Assembly: GCF_045689735.1 (NCBI RefSeq)
Contig: NZ_CP142685.1
Span: forward strand, 1,612,001-1,676,000
DNA length: 64,000 nucleotides
Source: Halothiobacillus sp045689735
GTDB lineage: Bacteria; Pseudomonadota; Gammaproteobacteria; Halothiobacillales; Halothiobacillaceae
Direction of reading: 5' to 3'
Shown: piece after piece, positions 17,977-27,157 of the stretch
How the letters are laid out: each line of letters begins with the position of its first letter
Numbering within the stretch: position 1 is the first letter of the stretch
Notes under the pieces: model-generated
Seen by the model: the letters and a program-made list of their open reading frames with translations, nothing else
Databases searched by the model: none
Told to the model about the DNA's origin: nothing
Made by a program: the position numbers and the translations under genes

Positions 17977-18707
17977 GGCGTCTCCCGGAGCAGCCGACGG
18001 ATCAATTCACCGGCCACCATGTGCCCAAAGATATTCGGCAGATAGCTGATGGTGCCGTTGATGGCGCGTGGGCGGATGCCCGATTCGTTCGGCACATGCG
18101 GTGCGGGCTTTTTCACCGGCAATTCCGTGGAATAGACCACCGGAAAATCCCGTGGCACGCCCGCGCGTTTGATGCGGGTGCGCAGGGCGCGGCCCAAACC
18201 ACAGCCCTGCACCTGATCCAGCCGGCCAAGGCGCACCGCCCCGGCATCCAGCCGGTTACCCGCGCCGAGCGCCGTCATGGTCGCGATGCCGCGCGCGCGC
18301 GCCTGCATCAACAGTTCTGCCTTCACACCAACCGTGTCGATGCAATCGGCCACGGCATCCGGCGCCAGCTCATCGAGCAGACCCGCCACGGCCGATTCGG
18401 CGAGGAAGATCGGCAAGGGGATCAGCGCGGCGCCAGTTCCGAGCGAGGCGAGCCGCTCGGCAGCCACCGCCGCCTTGGCGCGCCCCAAAACCGCCTCGGT
18501 CGCCAGGAGCTGCCGGTTGAGGTTCGAGGCACCAAAGACATCGTGATCGAGCAGCCACACCGTGCCGATCCCCGCACGCACCAGCGATTCGGCACAGGCG
18601 CCGCCGACGCCGCCCAAACCGGCCACCAGCACCCGCGCCTGGGCGAGGCGTGCCAGCCCGTCCTCGCCCAGCAGTAATTGTGTGCGCTCATTCCAGCATT
18701 CGGTCAT
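17973..18707 (-). CDS. tcdA: tRNA threonylcarbamoyladenosine dehydratase TcdA (CsdL)
   Basis: A 244-residue E1-like (ThiF/MoeB superfamily) enzyme that uses ATP to cyclise t6A37 of tRNA to ct6A. It shows the nucleotide-binding GLGGVGGACAESL, DHDVFGASNLNRQ, DCIDTVGVKAELL and the family-specific TALGAGNRLDAGAVRLG and late NGTISYLPNIFGHMVAGEL. There is no CxxC zinc knuckle, which separates it from ThiF and MoeB. GGAG lies 6 bases before the ATG. It is divergent from the large GGDEF-globin-EAL gene. Confidence 0.93.
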   Translation of the reverse strand: MTECWNERTQLLLGEDGLARLAQARVLVAGLGGVGGACAESLVRAGIGTVWLLDHDVFGASNLNRQLLATEAVLGRAKAAVAAERLASLGTGAALIPLPIFLAESAVAGLLDELAPDAVADCIDTVGVKAELLMQARARGIATMTALGAGNRLDAGAVRLGRLDQVQGCGLGRALRTRIKRAGVPRDFPVVYSTELPVKKPAPHVPNESGIRPRAINGTISYLPNIFGHMVAGELIRRLLRETP

Positions 18708-18881
18708 TCTATTTCTCCGGGTTTACGCCGGTATCCTACCCCGAGTCCGGCGCATCGCACGACACGGCGCCAGCGGTCAGGTGGAACGCCGTGCGAAAGG
18801 CAGGGATTTAAGGCATGGATTTTATGCCGTCGCTTGACTAAGCTGGCGCAGATTCCCCCGCGACCGAGCGCAGCGTCTGCC

Positions 18882-21800
18882 GTGACCCAAGCCCTTACCC
18901 ACCCGCTAACCACTGAAGAACGCCTCGAACGCAAGCGTGCCCTATTGCAGGCGCTGCTGGGGCAGATCGATCTGTTGATTGCGCCGACCGATGAACAGAC
19001 GCTACTGGACGGCATCTGCACGCATTTGCTCTCCTCCGGCCTGTTTGTTGCCGTCTGGGTGGCGCAAACCGACCCCCAGCAGCAATCACTCAAAATTCTG
19101 GCGGCGGGTGCCGATACCGAAACCCAACTGCGCGCCCTCGATGCGACGATGCGCGCCGTGCTGTTTGAACAGACCAATCAAGCGCAATGTCAGGACATCA
19201 CCCGGGTGATTCCCGCCGAGGAATCGCCCTGGATCACGCCCTGGCTCCCCTGGGTTCCTGCCGGGCAAACGGCCAGCCAGCTTTTCATTCCGCTGCATCG
19301 ACCAGACTGCCCTTGGGCGGTGCTCAGCCTGGTGGTCGTGCATTACGAAGTCCTGGAACCCCTGATCATCGATGCCCTGTGCCATCTGGGTGAGCTGATC
19401 AGCCATACCCTGAACCAGCTGGATCTGCAACAGCAGCTCAACCGCGAACATGAACGCACGGCCTACCTCGCTTATCACGATGCGCTGACCGGGCTGGCCA
19501 ACCGCCGTTTTCTGGATGAGGAACTGCCCAAGGCGATGGCGCGCGCCCGGCGGGGCAACACGATGCTGGCGGTGGTGATGCTCGATCTCGATGATTTCAA
19601 ACCGATCAACGACCGCTGGGGGCATGCCGCTGGGGATGGGTTGCTCAAAACCCTCGGCCAACGATTGAAAGACACCCTGCGGGATGGCGATCTGGCCGTG
19701 CGTCAGGGCGGGGATGAATTCATTCTGCTGATCGAGGGCATCGAGCGGAAAAAACATTTGAGCAAATTGTTGACCCGCCTGGTCGAAGTCATCACCCAGC
19801 CTTTCGATCTTTCCAAGCAAACAGCGATTGTGCGCGTGAGCATGGGCATCACGCTGTTCCCGTCCGACGATGCCGAACCCGATCAACTCATCCGGCACGC
19901 CGATGCCGCGCTGTATGTGTGCAAAGGCCACAAGCAAACCCGCAAAAACCCCTGGTGCTTCTGGAACGAACAAACCGGCGAAATCCTGAAAGAAGAACCC
20001 GATACGCCGCGCATCCAGCCCTACGGCCACGGTGCAGCGGTGTTACTGCAAACCTTCCAAGCAGAAATTCCGGCGCTGGTGGAATCCTTCGTGGACTATT
20101 TCTACCACGAACTCGTCGCCACCGACCCGGCCTCGGCGGCCATCGTGCGCTGGCTCTCGCCGGCGGAATACACGCACTTGGTCAGTCGGCAAAAGCAGCA
20201 TTTGCTGGAACTGCTCGCCCCCGAACTCACCGAAGCCGAACACCGGGAGAATGCCCGGCGAGTCGGCAAAATCCACGCCCTGATCGGGGTATCCGCCAGC
20301 AGCCTGGTGCGCGCCATCACGATTTATCTGCATCAGTTCGACGATCTGCTGGCGCGCTTCCGCCTGAGCATGCAGGAACTGAACAAACTCGAACTGATCC
20401 TGACTGAACGGCTCTCGGTCGAGCTGGCCGAAGAACTGGAAGCCGAGCACGACATCAGCGAGGACTTTCAACAGGCGCTGGTGGCCATCGATGCGCTGTC
20501 CAGCACGGATCTCTCCTGGGCCGAATTCAATGAACGCACCCTCGATCTCCTCAAACAATGCCCCGGCATCGTCGGCGGCTGGATCGGTGCACCCGACCCC
20601 CAGGGCGTGTTCATCGTCAATTTCAACAGCGGCATGGAGCCACTGATCGAAGCGATGCAGCGAAAATTCGGCGCCTCCCGGCTGCCGAGCATCGACCCCC
20701 AGGAAGATCGCACGCGAGGCGCCACCGCCCGTGCCTTCCAGCAAGGCAAACTCATCAGCATTCCGAGTTACAGCACGAGTGACGAAGGACTGCCCTGGCG
20801 GGAAGTGATGGCCGAAGTCGGCATCCGCAGCTCAGTTGCCATTCCCCTGACCAATGCCGAACGCACCCCCAAGGCCGTGCTAAGCGTCTACGCTGCGTAT
20901 CCCGGCATGTTTGAATCCCCTCTGCGTCAGGCGTTTTTCCAGCAGGTCGGGCTGATCGTCAGCCAAACCTGGCAACGCTTCCGACACCCGCCCACCGTCA
21001 ATGTCTCGGTGCAGGAAGTCGCCCACTGGCGCCATGCGTTTTACCATCAAGGCATTTATTTCGATTACCAACCCATTTGCAACCTCGGCTCGGGGCGGCT
21101 GGAAAAAGTCGAGGCGCTCGCGCGGCTGCGGCTGGATGATGGCCGCATCATCCCCCCCGGCGCCTTCATTCCCCGGCTCAATGAGGAGCAAATCACGCAA
21201 TTGTTCATCCAGGGTCTGGCGGCCGGTCTGGCGCAGTTGGCTCGCTGGGATCAGCAGGGTCTGCCCGCTTTGAGCCTGTCGCTCAATCTGCCGATTGAAG
21301 CCTTGACCGATCCTCACTGTGTCCACTGGGTGACCAACACCCTGCAACGGTATGGCATCGCCCCGCATCGGCTCACGCTCGAACTGCTCGAACAGCAGGA
21401 GATTCATGCCCTGGATCAGGCGGTCGAACAGATGCACGCCCTGAAAGCCCTGGGGATCAGCCTCGCCATGGATGATCTGGGCGCGGGCTATAGTGGCCTG
21501 ATCCGACTCAACAATCTGCCGTTCGACACCGTCAAGATCGATCAGGTGCTGGTGCGCTCGATCTACACCGATCCGGTACGCATCATCAAATTCATCAGCG
21601 CCCTGATCCACATGACGCACGCGCTGGATTTACAGGTCGTTGCCGAAGGGCTGGAACAGCCCGATCTGATCGAGGCGCTGCAACTACTCGGTGCCGACCA
21701 CGGCCAAGGCTTCGGGCTGGCGCGGCCGATGTCGCCGGAGCGGATCGGCGAGTGGCTGAGCCAGCAACCCACTTGCCCCGCCCCCACCCGCCCCCGCACC

Positions 21801-22085
21801 GCCCTGGGCGCCATCGCCGCCCACTGGCGGATGGTCACCAATCTCCCCACCCTGCTCACGCCTGCGCCCGAAGACGATCAAGCCGGGCAAGACCCCGCCG
21901 AGCGTTGCCCCGTCCATCAGTTCATTGTCACCGCGGGACTGGTCGGCAGCCCGCTCGACCACGCCCACCGACGCCTGCACGGGCTCTGCCCGGTGACGCA
22001 GCATGAGGATTTCCATCAACAGCTCCTCACCGTGCAGCAACAGCTCGCCACCCTAGTCCCGCCACCGGAGGCATCCGCAACATGA
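18882..22085 (+). CDS. GAF-GGDEF-globin-GAF-EAL multidomain protein
   Basis: About 1067 residues from the GTG at 18882; the start is uncertain, since no strong ribosome site is seen and the frame is open back to 18678. Order: N-terminal GAF-like domain (about 25-190), GGDEF (intact at 276-280), a globin-sensor-like domain (about 385-515) with proximal-type His465 in VGKIHALIGV, resembling DosC, a second GAF (about 525-690), an EAL domain (EAL at 744-746, SLNLP, LELLEQQE, MDDLGAGYSGL, KIDQVL, AEGLE) and a tail (about 970-1050) with AHWRM, CPVHQFI and HRRLH, suggestive of a CZB-like zinc-binding domain. It probably adjusts cyclic-di-GMP to oxygen or another gas. The stop overlaps cca (ATGA). 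Confidence 0.88.
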   Translation: MTQALTHPLTTEERLERKRALLQALLGQIDLLIAPTDEQTLLDGICTHLLSSGLFVAVWVAQTDPQQQSLKILAAGADTETQLRALDATMRAVLFEQTNQAQCQDITRVIPAEESPWITPWLPWVPAGQTASQLFIPLHRPDCPWAVLSLVVVHYEVLEPLIIDALCHLGELISHTLNQLDLQQQLNREHERTAYLAYHDALTGLANRRFLDEELPKAMARARRGNTMLAVVMLDLDDFKPINDRWGHAAGDGLLKTLGQRLKDTLRDGDLAVRQGGDEFILLIEGIERKKHLSKLLTRLVEVITQPFDLSKQTAIVRVSMGITLFPSDDAEPDQLIRHADAALYVCKGHKQTRKNPWCFWNEQTGEILKEEPDTPRIQPYGHGAAVLLQTFQAEIPALVESFVDYFYHELVATDPASAAIVRWLSPAEYTHLVSRQKQHLLELLAPELTEAEHRENARRVGKIHALIGVSASSLVRAITIYLHQFDDLLARFRLSMQELNKLELILTERLSVELAEELEAEHDISEDFQQALVAIDALSSTDLSWAEFNERTLDLLKQCPGIVGGWIGAPDPQGVFIVNFNSGMEPLIEAMQRKFGASRLPSIDPQEDRTRGATARAFQQGKLISIPSYSTSDEGLPWREVMAEVGIRSSVAIPLTNAERTPKAVLSVYAAYPGMFESPLRQAFFQQVGLIVSQTWQRFRHPPTVNVSVQEVAHWRHAFYHQGIYFDYQPICNLGSGRLEKVEALARLRLDDGRIIPPGAFIPRLNEEQITQLFIQGLAAGLAQLARWDQQGLPALSLSLNLPIEALTDPHCVHWVTNTLQRYGIAPHRLTLELLEQQEIHALDQAVEQMHALKALGISLAMDDLGAGYSGLIRLNNLPFDTVKIDQVLVRSIYTDPVRIIKFISALIHMTHALDLQVVAEGLEQPDLIEALQLLGADHGQGFGLARPMSPERIGEWLSQQPTCPAPTRPRTALGAIAAHWRMVTNLPTLLTPAPEDDQAGQDPAERCPVHQFIVTAGLVGSPLDHAHRRLHGLCPVTQHEDFHQQLLTVQQQLATLVPPPEASAT

Positions 22086-23329
22086 CCGACCCCGCCGCAG
22101 GACTGGAGTGCTATATCGTCGGCGGTTTCGTGCGCGACCGGCTGCTCGGCCGCAACGCGCAGGATCGGGACTGGGTGGTCATCGGCAGCCAGCCCGACGA
22201 AATGCTGCGGCGCGGCTTCAAGCCCGTGGGCCAGGATTTCCCGGTGTTTCTGCATCCGCACACCGGCGAGGAATATGCGCTGGCGCGCACCGAACGCAAA
22301 ACCGGGCAAGGGCATCAAGGGTTTAGCTTTCATGCCGACCCCACGGTGACGCTCGCCGACGATCTGGTACGCCGCGATTTGACCATCAACGCCCTGGCGC
22401 AAACGGCGGATGGCCAGCTCATCGACCCGCTGGGTTTTCAACCCGATCTTGAGCGCCGGGTGCTGCGGCATATTGGCCCGGCATTCGGGGAAGACCCGTT
22501 GCGCGTGCTGCGCGTTGCCCGTTTTGCCGCCCAACTCGCGCCGCTCGGCTTCAGCCTTGCGCCGGAAACCGCCAGTCTGATGCAACAGATGGCACAGAGC
22601 GGGGAATTGACGAGCCTGACCGCCGAGCGCGTCTGGCAGGAAACCCACAAAGCCTTGGCAAGCCCCAACCCCGCCCGTTATTTCGAGGTGCTGCGGCAGA
22701 CTGGTGCGCTCGCCGTACTGTTTCCTGAAGTCGAGGCGCTGTTCGGCGTGCCCCAACCCCCGCAGTATCACCCGGAAATCGACAGCGGGGTTCACACCCT
22801 GCTGGCGCTCACCGCCTGCGCCCAACTAACGGATGACCCCGCCATTCGCTTCGCCATGCTGTGCCACGATCTCGGCAAAGCCCTCACGCCCCGGGAAGAA
22901 TGGCCGCGCCACATCGGCCACGAGGCGCGCGGCGTGGCGCCTGCGCGGGCGCTCTGCACCCGGCTGCGCGTTCCCCGGGTCGTGCAGGAACTCGCGCTGC
23001 TCGTCACCGCGCAGCATGGCCGCGTGCATCAAGCGCTCCAAATGCGCCCGGCCACGCTGCTCGATCTGCTCGAATCGCTCGATGGCTTCCGCCGCCCCGA
23101 TCGGCTGGAAGCCGTGCTCACCGCCTGCACGGCCGATGCCCGCGGACGGCTGGGTTCGGAAAACTGCGACTACCCCCAGGCCGACAAACTGCGTCGGGCA
23201 CTCGCCTGCGCCCAGCAGGTGTCGCCCGCGCCGTGGGTCGCCGCCGGCCTGAACGGGCAGGCCATCAAGGCCGCCCTGCATCAGGCGCGGGTTCAGGTGC
23301 TGGCAGATACATTCTGCTCCTCCGATTAG
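22082..23329 (+). CDS. cca: CCA tRNA nucleotidyltransferase with HD domain
   Basis: A 415-residue class II CCA-adding enzyme that builds or repairs the 3' CCA of tRNA. The N-terminal nucleotidyltransferase shows YIVGGFVRDRLLG, the metal-binding DRDWVV, RRDLTINAL and the neck EDPLRVLRVARFAAQL. The C-terminal HD phosphohydrolase domain of the gammaproteobacterial enzyme is present (CHDLGKALT, HIGHEARGV), giving the bifunctional form. The ATG overlaps the stop of the preceding regulator gene. It converges on the DUF2339 gene with a 4-base overlap. Confidence 0.96.
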   Translation: MTDPAAGLECYIVGGFVRDRLLGRNAQDRDWVVIGSQPDEMLRRGFKPVGQDFPVFLHPHTGEEYALARTERKTGQGHQGFSFHADPTVTLADDLVRRDLTINALAQTADGQLIDPLGFQPDLERRVLRHIGPAFGEDPLRVLRVARFAAQLAPLGFSLAPETASLMQQMAQSGELTSLTAERVWQETHKALASPNPARYFEVLRQTGALAVLFPEVEALFGVPQPPQYHPEIDSGVHTLLALTACAQLTDDPAIRFAMLCHDLGKALTPREEWPRHIGHEARGVAPARALCTRLRVPRVVQELALLVTAQHGRVHQALQMRPATLLDLLESLDGFRRPDRLEAVLTACTADARGRLGSENCDYPQADKLRRALACAQQVSPAPWVAAGLNGQAIKAALHQARVQVLADTFCSSD

Positions 23330-26115
23330 CCCGGCGAATCGGGTTGAGCCGGTTTCGCGGGAATGGGTGCCACATAGCCGGCCACGAGCAACAAGACCCC
23401 TGCGCCGACAAACGAGATGATCCGCGCCAGGGTGTCGCTGCCGGATAAATCGACCAGAAACAGCTTGAGCACCACCAGCGCCAGCAAGGCGGCCGCCAAC
23501 CACCAACCGGGTCGGAACTGACGGCGGCTCGACCAGCCCATCAGCGCCAATCCAAGCAGCGACCAGGCAATCGAATACGCCGTCTGCACCCGCGCGTCCT
23601 CAAGAAATTGCCAATCCTCCAACGGGGCGCCGGTCCACACGCTCAGGCTGCGCGCAATCAGGGCATTCAGCCACAAAAAACCCGCGAACACGAGCCACCA
23701 GCGACCCAAACGCCACCCACCGGACGGCGCCCCCGCCCTCGGCACGCGCAGTACCTGCCAGAGAACCCCCAACGCCCCCAACGACAACGCATCGACCCCA
23801 TTGAGCAGGGGCACATAGCCCAGCGACCAGGGCGCCGCCCACGCGGTCGCATAGTTTGGATTGGTCAGCCAAAGGCCATTCATCAGGCTCAACCAGCCGA
23901 GCAGGAAGATCACAAAACCGCCCGCGACCCAACCCCGGTAGGTCGGCAGCCATGGCGCGGCCAACGGCCAGTGCCGCGCCCAATGCAGCCAGCCAAGCAG
24001 CAGCGTGCCGACCAGACCCCAGCTCAACGGCAGCCAAGCACCCGTCGCCGTCGATCCACCGCCATTGGGGGCCATCTTCAGCCAAGCCAGATCGAGCGTG
24101 AAGTTACCGACCAGGCCATACACCCATTCGGCCAAGATCGGCGCCCACACCAGCAACATCAACCAGAGCGCCAGCCCATACACCCGTGCCGTAGCCGTCA
24201 CGGCGGCGCCCCGGCGTTCATAAGCGAACAGGCTGCCGTACAGCACCGCGAACCCCATCAGCCAGGCGAACCACCCCAAGTCTCGGATCATGCTGCTGTT
24301 TAGCAGGAAGATCAGCAGCCCCACCGCCCACATCGTCCCGAGCCACAGCGCGGGGACTTGGGCGAGCATCGACCAGTCGAGCCAACGACGCAGCACGGCC
24401 AATCCCCCAAAGGAAGCCGCCGCAAACATCAACCACAGGGTAAAGGGTTCGAGGAACACCGTGGACTGCGCAAGCGCATAAAACCCGCCCCCGAACCACC
24501 AAAGCAAGCCCCAGACCCACAACCAAACCGCCAACCGGGATGTCTGCAAGACCCAAGCACTCATCAGGCCGGCCAGACCGAGCAAACCGGCAGAGAAAAA
24601 GAAGGGGCTCAGCAACACCCACGAGGAATCCAGCGCCGGAGGTTCGCCTAAAAACAGTCCGCCGGCCGCCAGTTGCAGCCCCAGGCCGAACACCACCGGC
24701 AGCCGCCGCCCTTGCCGCTGGCCGATCCAGAGCATGGCGGCGCCCTCGATGGCCCAGGTCATCGCCGTCCACGCGACATCGAACGCAAACAGTACCGCCA
24801 ACGAGGCAAAGCCGATCCCCAGCGCCAAGAAGGCCGCACGCAGGAGCGCATAACGCCCGTCATCCCAGCGACGCAACAGGCCATACAGCCCGAGGTAGCC
24901 CAGCCCCAACCCCAGCGCGCTCCAAGCGAGACCATAGGCGAACGGTTCAACCAGTGCCGACTGCCAGGCGAAGCCCACCAACGGCGGGCCGAATACCAGG
25001 CTCGATTGCACATAATCCCGCTGATGGGCGGCCACCTGCTGGCGCGCAAACAGCAGCGCCGTCACCAGAAAAATCAGGAAAAATCCCAGCAAAAAAGGCT
25101 CGGTACTGGCAAACAGAGTCGGCTGATAGCTCAGCACCCCCCAGGCGGTACCAATCACAAAAGTGAACAGGAAGGCCAAAAGATTCAACCCGCGCCAGGC
25201 TTTGCGCCAGGCAATCGCGACAATGCCAGAATTGAGAATCAGGTAGTAACTGAATAATTCGACATGGCTGCCCTCGGTGTCGCCGACGAGAATCGGGGCA
25301 AGAAAGCCACCGCTGATGCCGAGCACCGCCAGGCTACGCGCATCCTGCACGATCGCCAGCGCCGCCGCCAACGCGACCACGAGCAACATCAGCCCCAGGG
25401 TCAGGCTAGCTGGCAGAACTTCATACAGCCGGAAGGCAGCAAACAGCGTGAGATAAACCACGCCCACCCCGCCGCCCTGCAAAACCAGGGCGTACCCCGC
25501 ATGCCGATGGCGCAAAAACCAGCCGAAGCCGAACAACACGCCGCCCCCCAGCGCCACGGTCGCCAGCCGCCACTCGATCGGGAAAATCGCCCGATCCGCC
25601 GCGTATTTCAGCAGAAAGGCCAGGCCGAAGAACAGCACGATCACGCCGAGCTTCGCCACCACATTGCCGGTCACCAGCCAGTCATAGGCGCGCTGCCAGA
25701 ACGGGGTATCCTGCGGGGCAGAATCGACCGGTGGTTGCCAGCCGTAACCATGCGCGCCGGCCGGGGCGGTGCTCGGCCATTGCGCCTCATCAGGCGATGC
25801 AGGCACGGCGTCCGACATCGCCGGGGGCGCTGGCGAAGGCCGGGGGGATTCCGCCCGCGCCGCACACGCCTGCGGTTCATCCAACGCATTCAGCGCATCC
25901 AGCTCATCGGGCATAGGCTCGATGACTGATTCGGCGACGGGCGCAGCAGGCGACGCACGCCACCGCGCCACTTCATCACTCAGTTCCGCCACACGAGCAG
26001 ATAATTGCTGCATGCGCGCCAACAGGTAACCGGCCAGCCCCCCGGCAACCAGCCCGACTTCATCGGCCAGCGTTGCACCGACGATCATGCCCAACACCGT
26101 CCATAGCCAGATCAT
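23326..26115 (-). CDS. DUF2339 polytopic membrane protein
   Basis: A 929-residue membrane protein of the DUF2339 family, whose function is unknown. The first segment (1-33) is followed by an acidic, Ala/Pro-rich cytoplasmic region (35-135), and then some 25 hydrophobic helices run to the C-terminus. Landmarks include GVIVLFFGLAFLLKYAADR and the RSLAVLGISGGFLAPILVG motif typical of the family. It is the last gene of the minus-strand yej unit, starting 19 bases after yejE, and may be cotranscribed. Family members sit in cell envelopes; I infer no activity. Confidence 0.87.
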   Translation of the reverse strand: MIWLWTVLGMIVGATLADEVGLVAGGLAGYLLARMQQLSARVAELSDEVARWRASPAAPVAESVIEPMPDELDALNALDEPQACAARAESPRPSPAPPAMSDAVPASPDEAQWPSTAPAGAHGYGWQPPVDSAPQDTPFWQRAYDWLVTGNVVAKLGVIVLFFGLAFLLKYAADRAIFPIEWRLATVALGGGVLFGFGWFLRHRHAGYALVLQGGGVGVVYLTLFAAFRLYEVLPASLTLGLMLLVVALAAALAIVQDARSLAVLGISGGFLAPILVGDTEGSHVELFSYYLILNSGIVAIAWRKAWRGLNLLAFLFTFVIGTAWGVLSYQPTLFASTEPFLLGFFLIFLVTALLFARQQVAAHQRDYVQSSLVFGPPLVGFAWQSALVEPFAYGLAWSALGLGLGYLGLYGLLRRWDDGRYALLRAAFLALGIGFASLAVLFAFDVAWTAMTWAIEGAAMLWIGQRQGRRLPVVFGLGLQLAAGGLFLGEPPALDSSWVLLSPFFFSAGLLGLAGLMSAWVLQTSRLAVWLWVWGLLWWFGGGFYALAQSTVFLEPFTLWLMFAAASFGGLAVLRRWLDWSMLAQVPALWLGTMWAVGLLIFLLNSSMIRDLGWFAWLMGFAVLYGSLFAYERRGAAVTATARVYGLALWLMLLVWAPILAEWVYGLVGNFTLDLAWLKMAPNGGGSTATGAWLPLSWGLVGTLLLGWLHWARHWPLAAPWLPTYRGWVAGGFVIFLLGWLSLMNGLWLTNPNYATAWAAPWSLGYVPLLNGVDALSLGALGVLWQVLRVPRAGAPSGGWRLGRWWLVFAGFLWLNALIARSLSVWTGAPLEDWQFLEDARVQTAYSIAWSLLGLALMGWSSRRQFRPGWWLAAALLALVVLKLFLVDLSGSDTLARIISFVGAGVLLLVAGYVAPIPAKPAQPDSPG

Positions 26116-26134
26116 CCTGCATCCTCCCTGCGGT

Positions 26135-27157
26135 TCAGCTCAGCGATTTCCGCGCATCGAGCGCATCGCGTAACGCTTCCCCAATAAAAATCAGTAACAG
26201 CAAGGTACCCACCAGCACCGTAAAGGTCGAGAGGGAAAGCCACCAGGCATCCAGGTTGTTTTTCCCCTGCGCCAAGAGCTCACCCAGCGACGGCGTAGAC
26301 GGCGGCACGCCCAGCCCCAGAAAATCCAGGCTGGTCAAGGCCAGAATCGCCCCCGAGACCCGGAAGGGCAAAAAAGTCACGACCGGTGTCAGCGCATTCG
26401 GCAACAAATGCCGCCACATGATGCGCGCATGGGAGACGCCCATTGCCCGCGCCGCCCGCACATAGTCGAGCTGTCGGCTTTTCAGAAATTCGGCCCGCAC
26501 ATAATCGGAGAGGCCAATCCAGCCAAACAGCGACAATAAAATTAGAAGCAACCCGATCGAGGGTTCAAAAATCGAGGCGAAAATAATCAATAAATACAGC
26601 TCCGGCATCGACCCCCAGATTTCAATCAATCGCTGGGTAATCAAATCGACCCGCCCGCCAAAAAATCCCTGCAATGCCCCCATGAAAATGCCAATCACCA
26701 GGCCAATGGCGGTCAAAGCCAGGCCAAACAGGACGGACAGGCGAAAGCCGTACAGCAGCCGCGCCGCGACATCCCGCCCCCGATCATCCGTGCCCAGCCA
26801 GTGGCGGGCATTGGGCGGCGCGGGGTTCGGCGCGGCGTTGTAATAATCGATCGTGTCGTATGAAAAAGGAATCGGTGCGCGAATCAACCAGCCTCGCGCG
26901 CGGATTTTATCGATCACATACGGATCGGTGTAATCGGCATCGGTATAAAAATCGCCGCCAAACTGAATCTCCGTGTAATTATTCCAGAGCGGGAAGAACC
27001 ACTGTCCATCATAATGAATCAATAATGGCCGATTATTCGCCAATAATCCGGCAAATAAACTCAAGGCAAATAGAATCGAGAAGATCCACAGGCTGAGATA
27101 ACCTCGCCGATGTCGGCGAAACCGCTGCCAGACCCGGCGCCAGGGGCTGGCTGTCAT
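26135..27157 (-). CDS. yejE: ABC transporter permease YejE (peptide import)
   Basis: A 340-residue inner-membrane permease of the DppC/YejE type. It has one N-terminal helix (about 20-42), a periplasmic region with HWLGTDDRGRDVAARLLYG, five more helices, and the EAA loop around YVRAARAMGVSHARIMWRHL, which contacts the ATPase. YejABEF imports peptides such as microcin C in E. coli. The start overlaps the yejB stop by 4 bases. No yejF ATPase gene follows: the next gene is a DUF2339 protein. Confidence 0.93.
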   Translation of the reverse strand: MTASPWRRVWQRFRRHRRGYLSLWIFSILFALSLFAGLLANNRPLLIHYDGQWFFPLWNNYTEIQFGGDFYTDADYTDPYVIDKIRARGWLIRAPIPFSYDTIDYYNAAPNPAPPNARHWLGTDDRGRDVAARLLYGFRLSVLFGLALTAIGLVIGIFMGALQGFFGGRVDLITQRLIEIWGSMPELYLLIIFASIFEPSIGLLLILLSLFGWIGLSDYVRAEFLKSRQLDYVRAARAMGVSHARIMWRHLLPNALTPVVTFLPFRVSGAILALTSLDFLGLGVPPSTPSLGELLAQGKNNLDAWWLSLSTFTVLVGTLLLLIFIGEALRDALDARKSLS

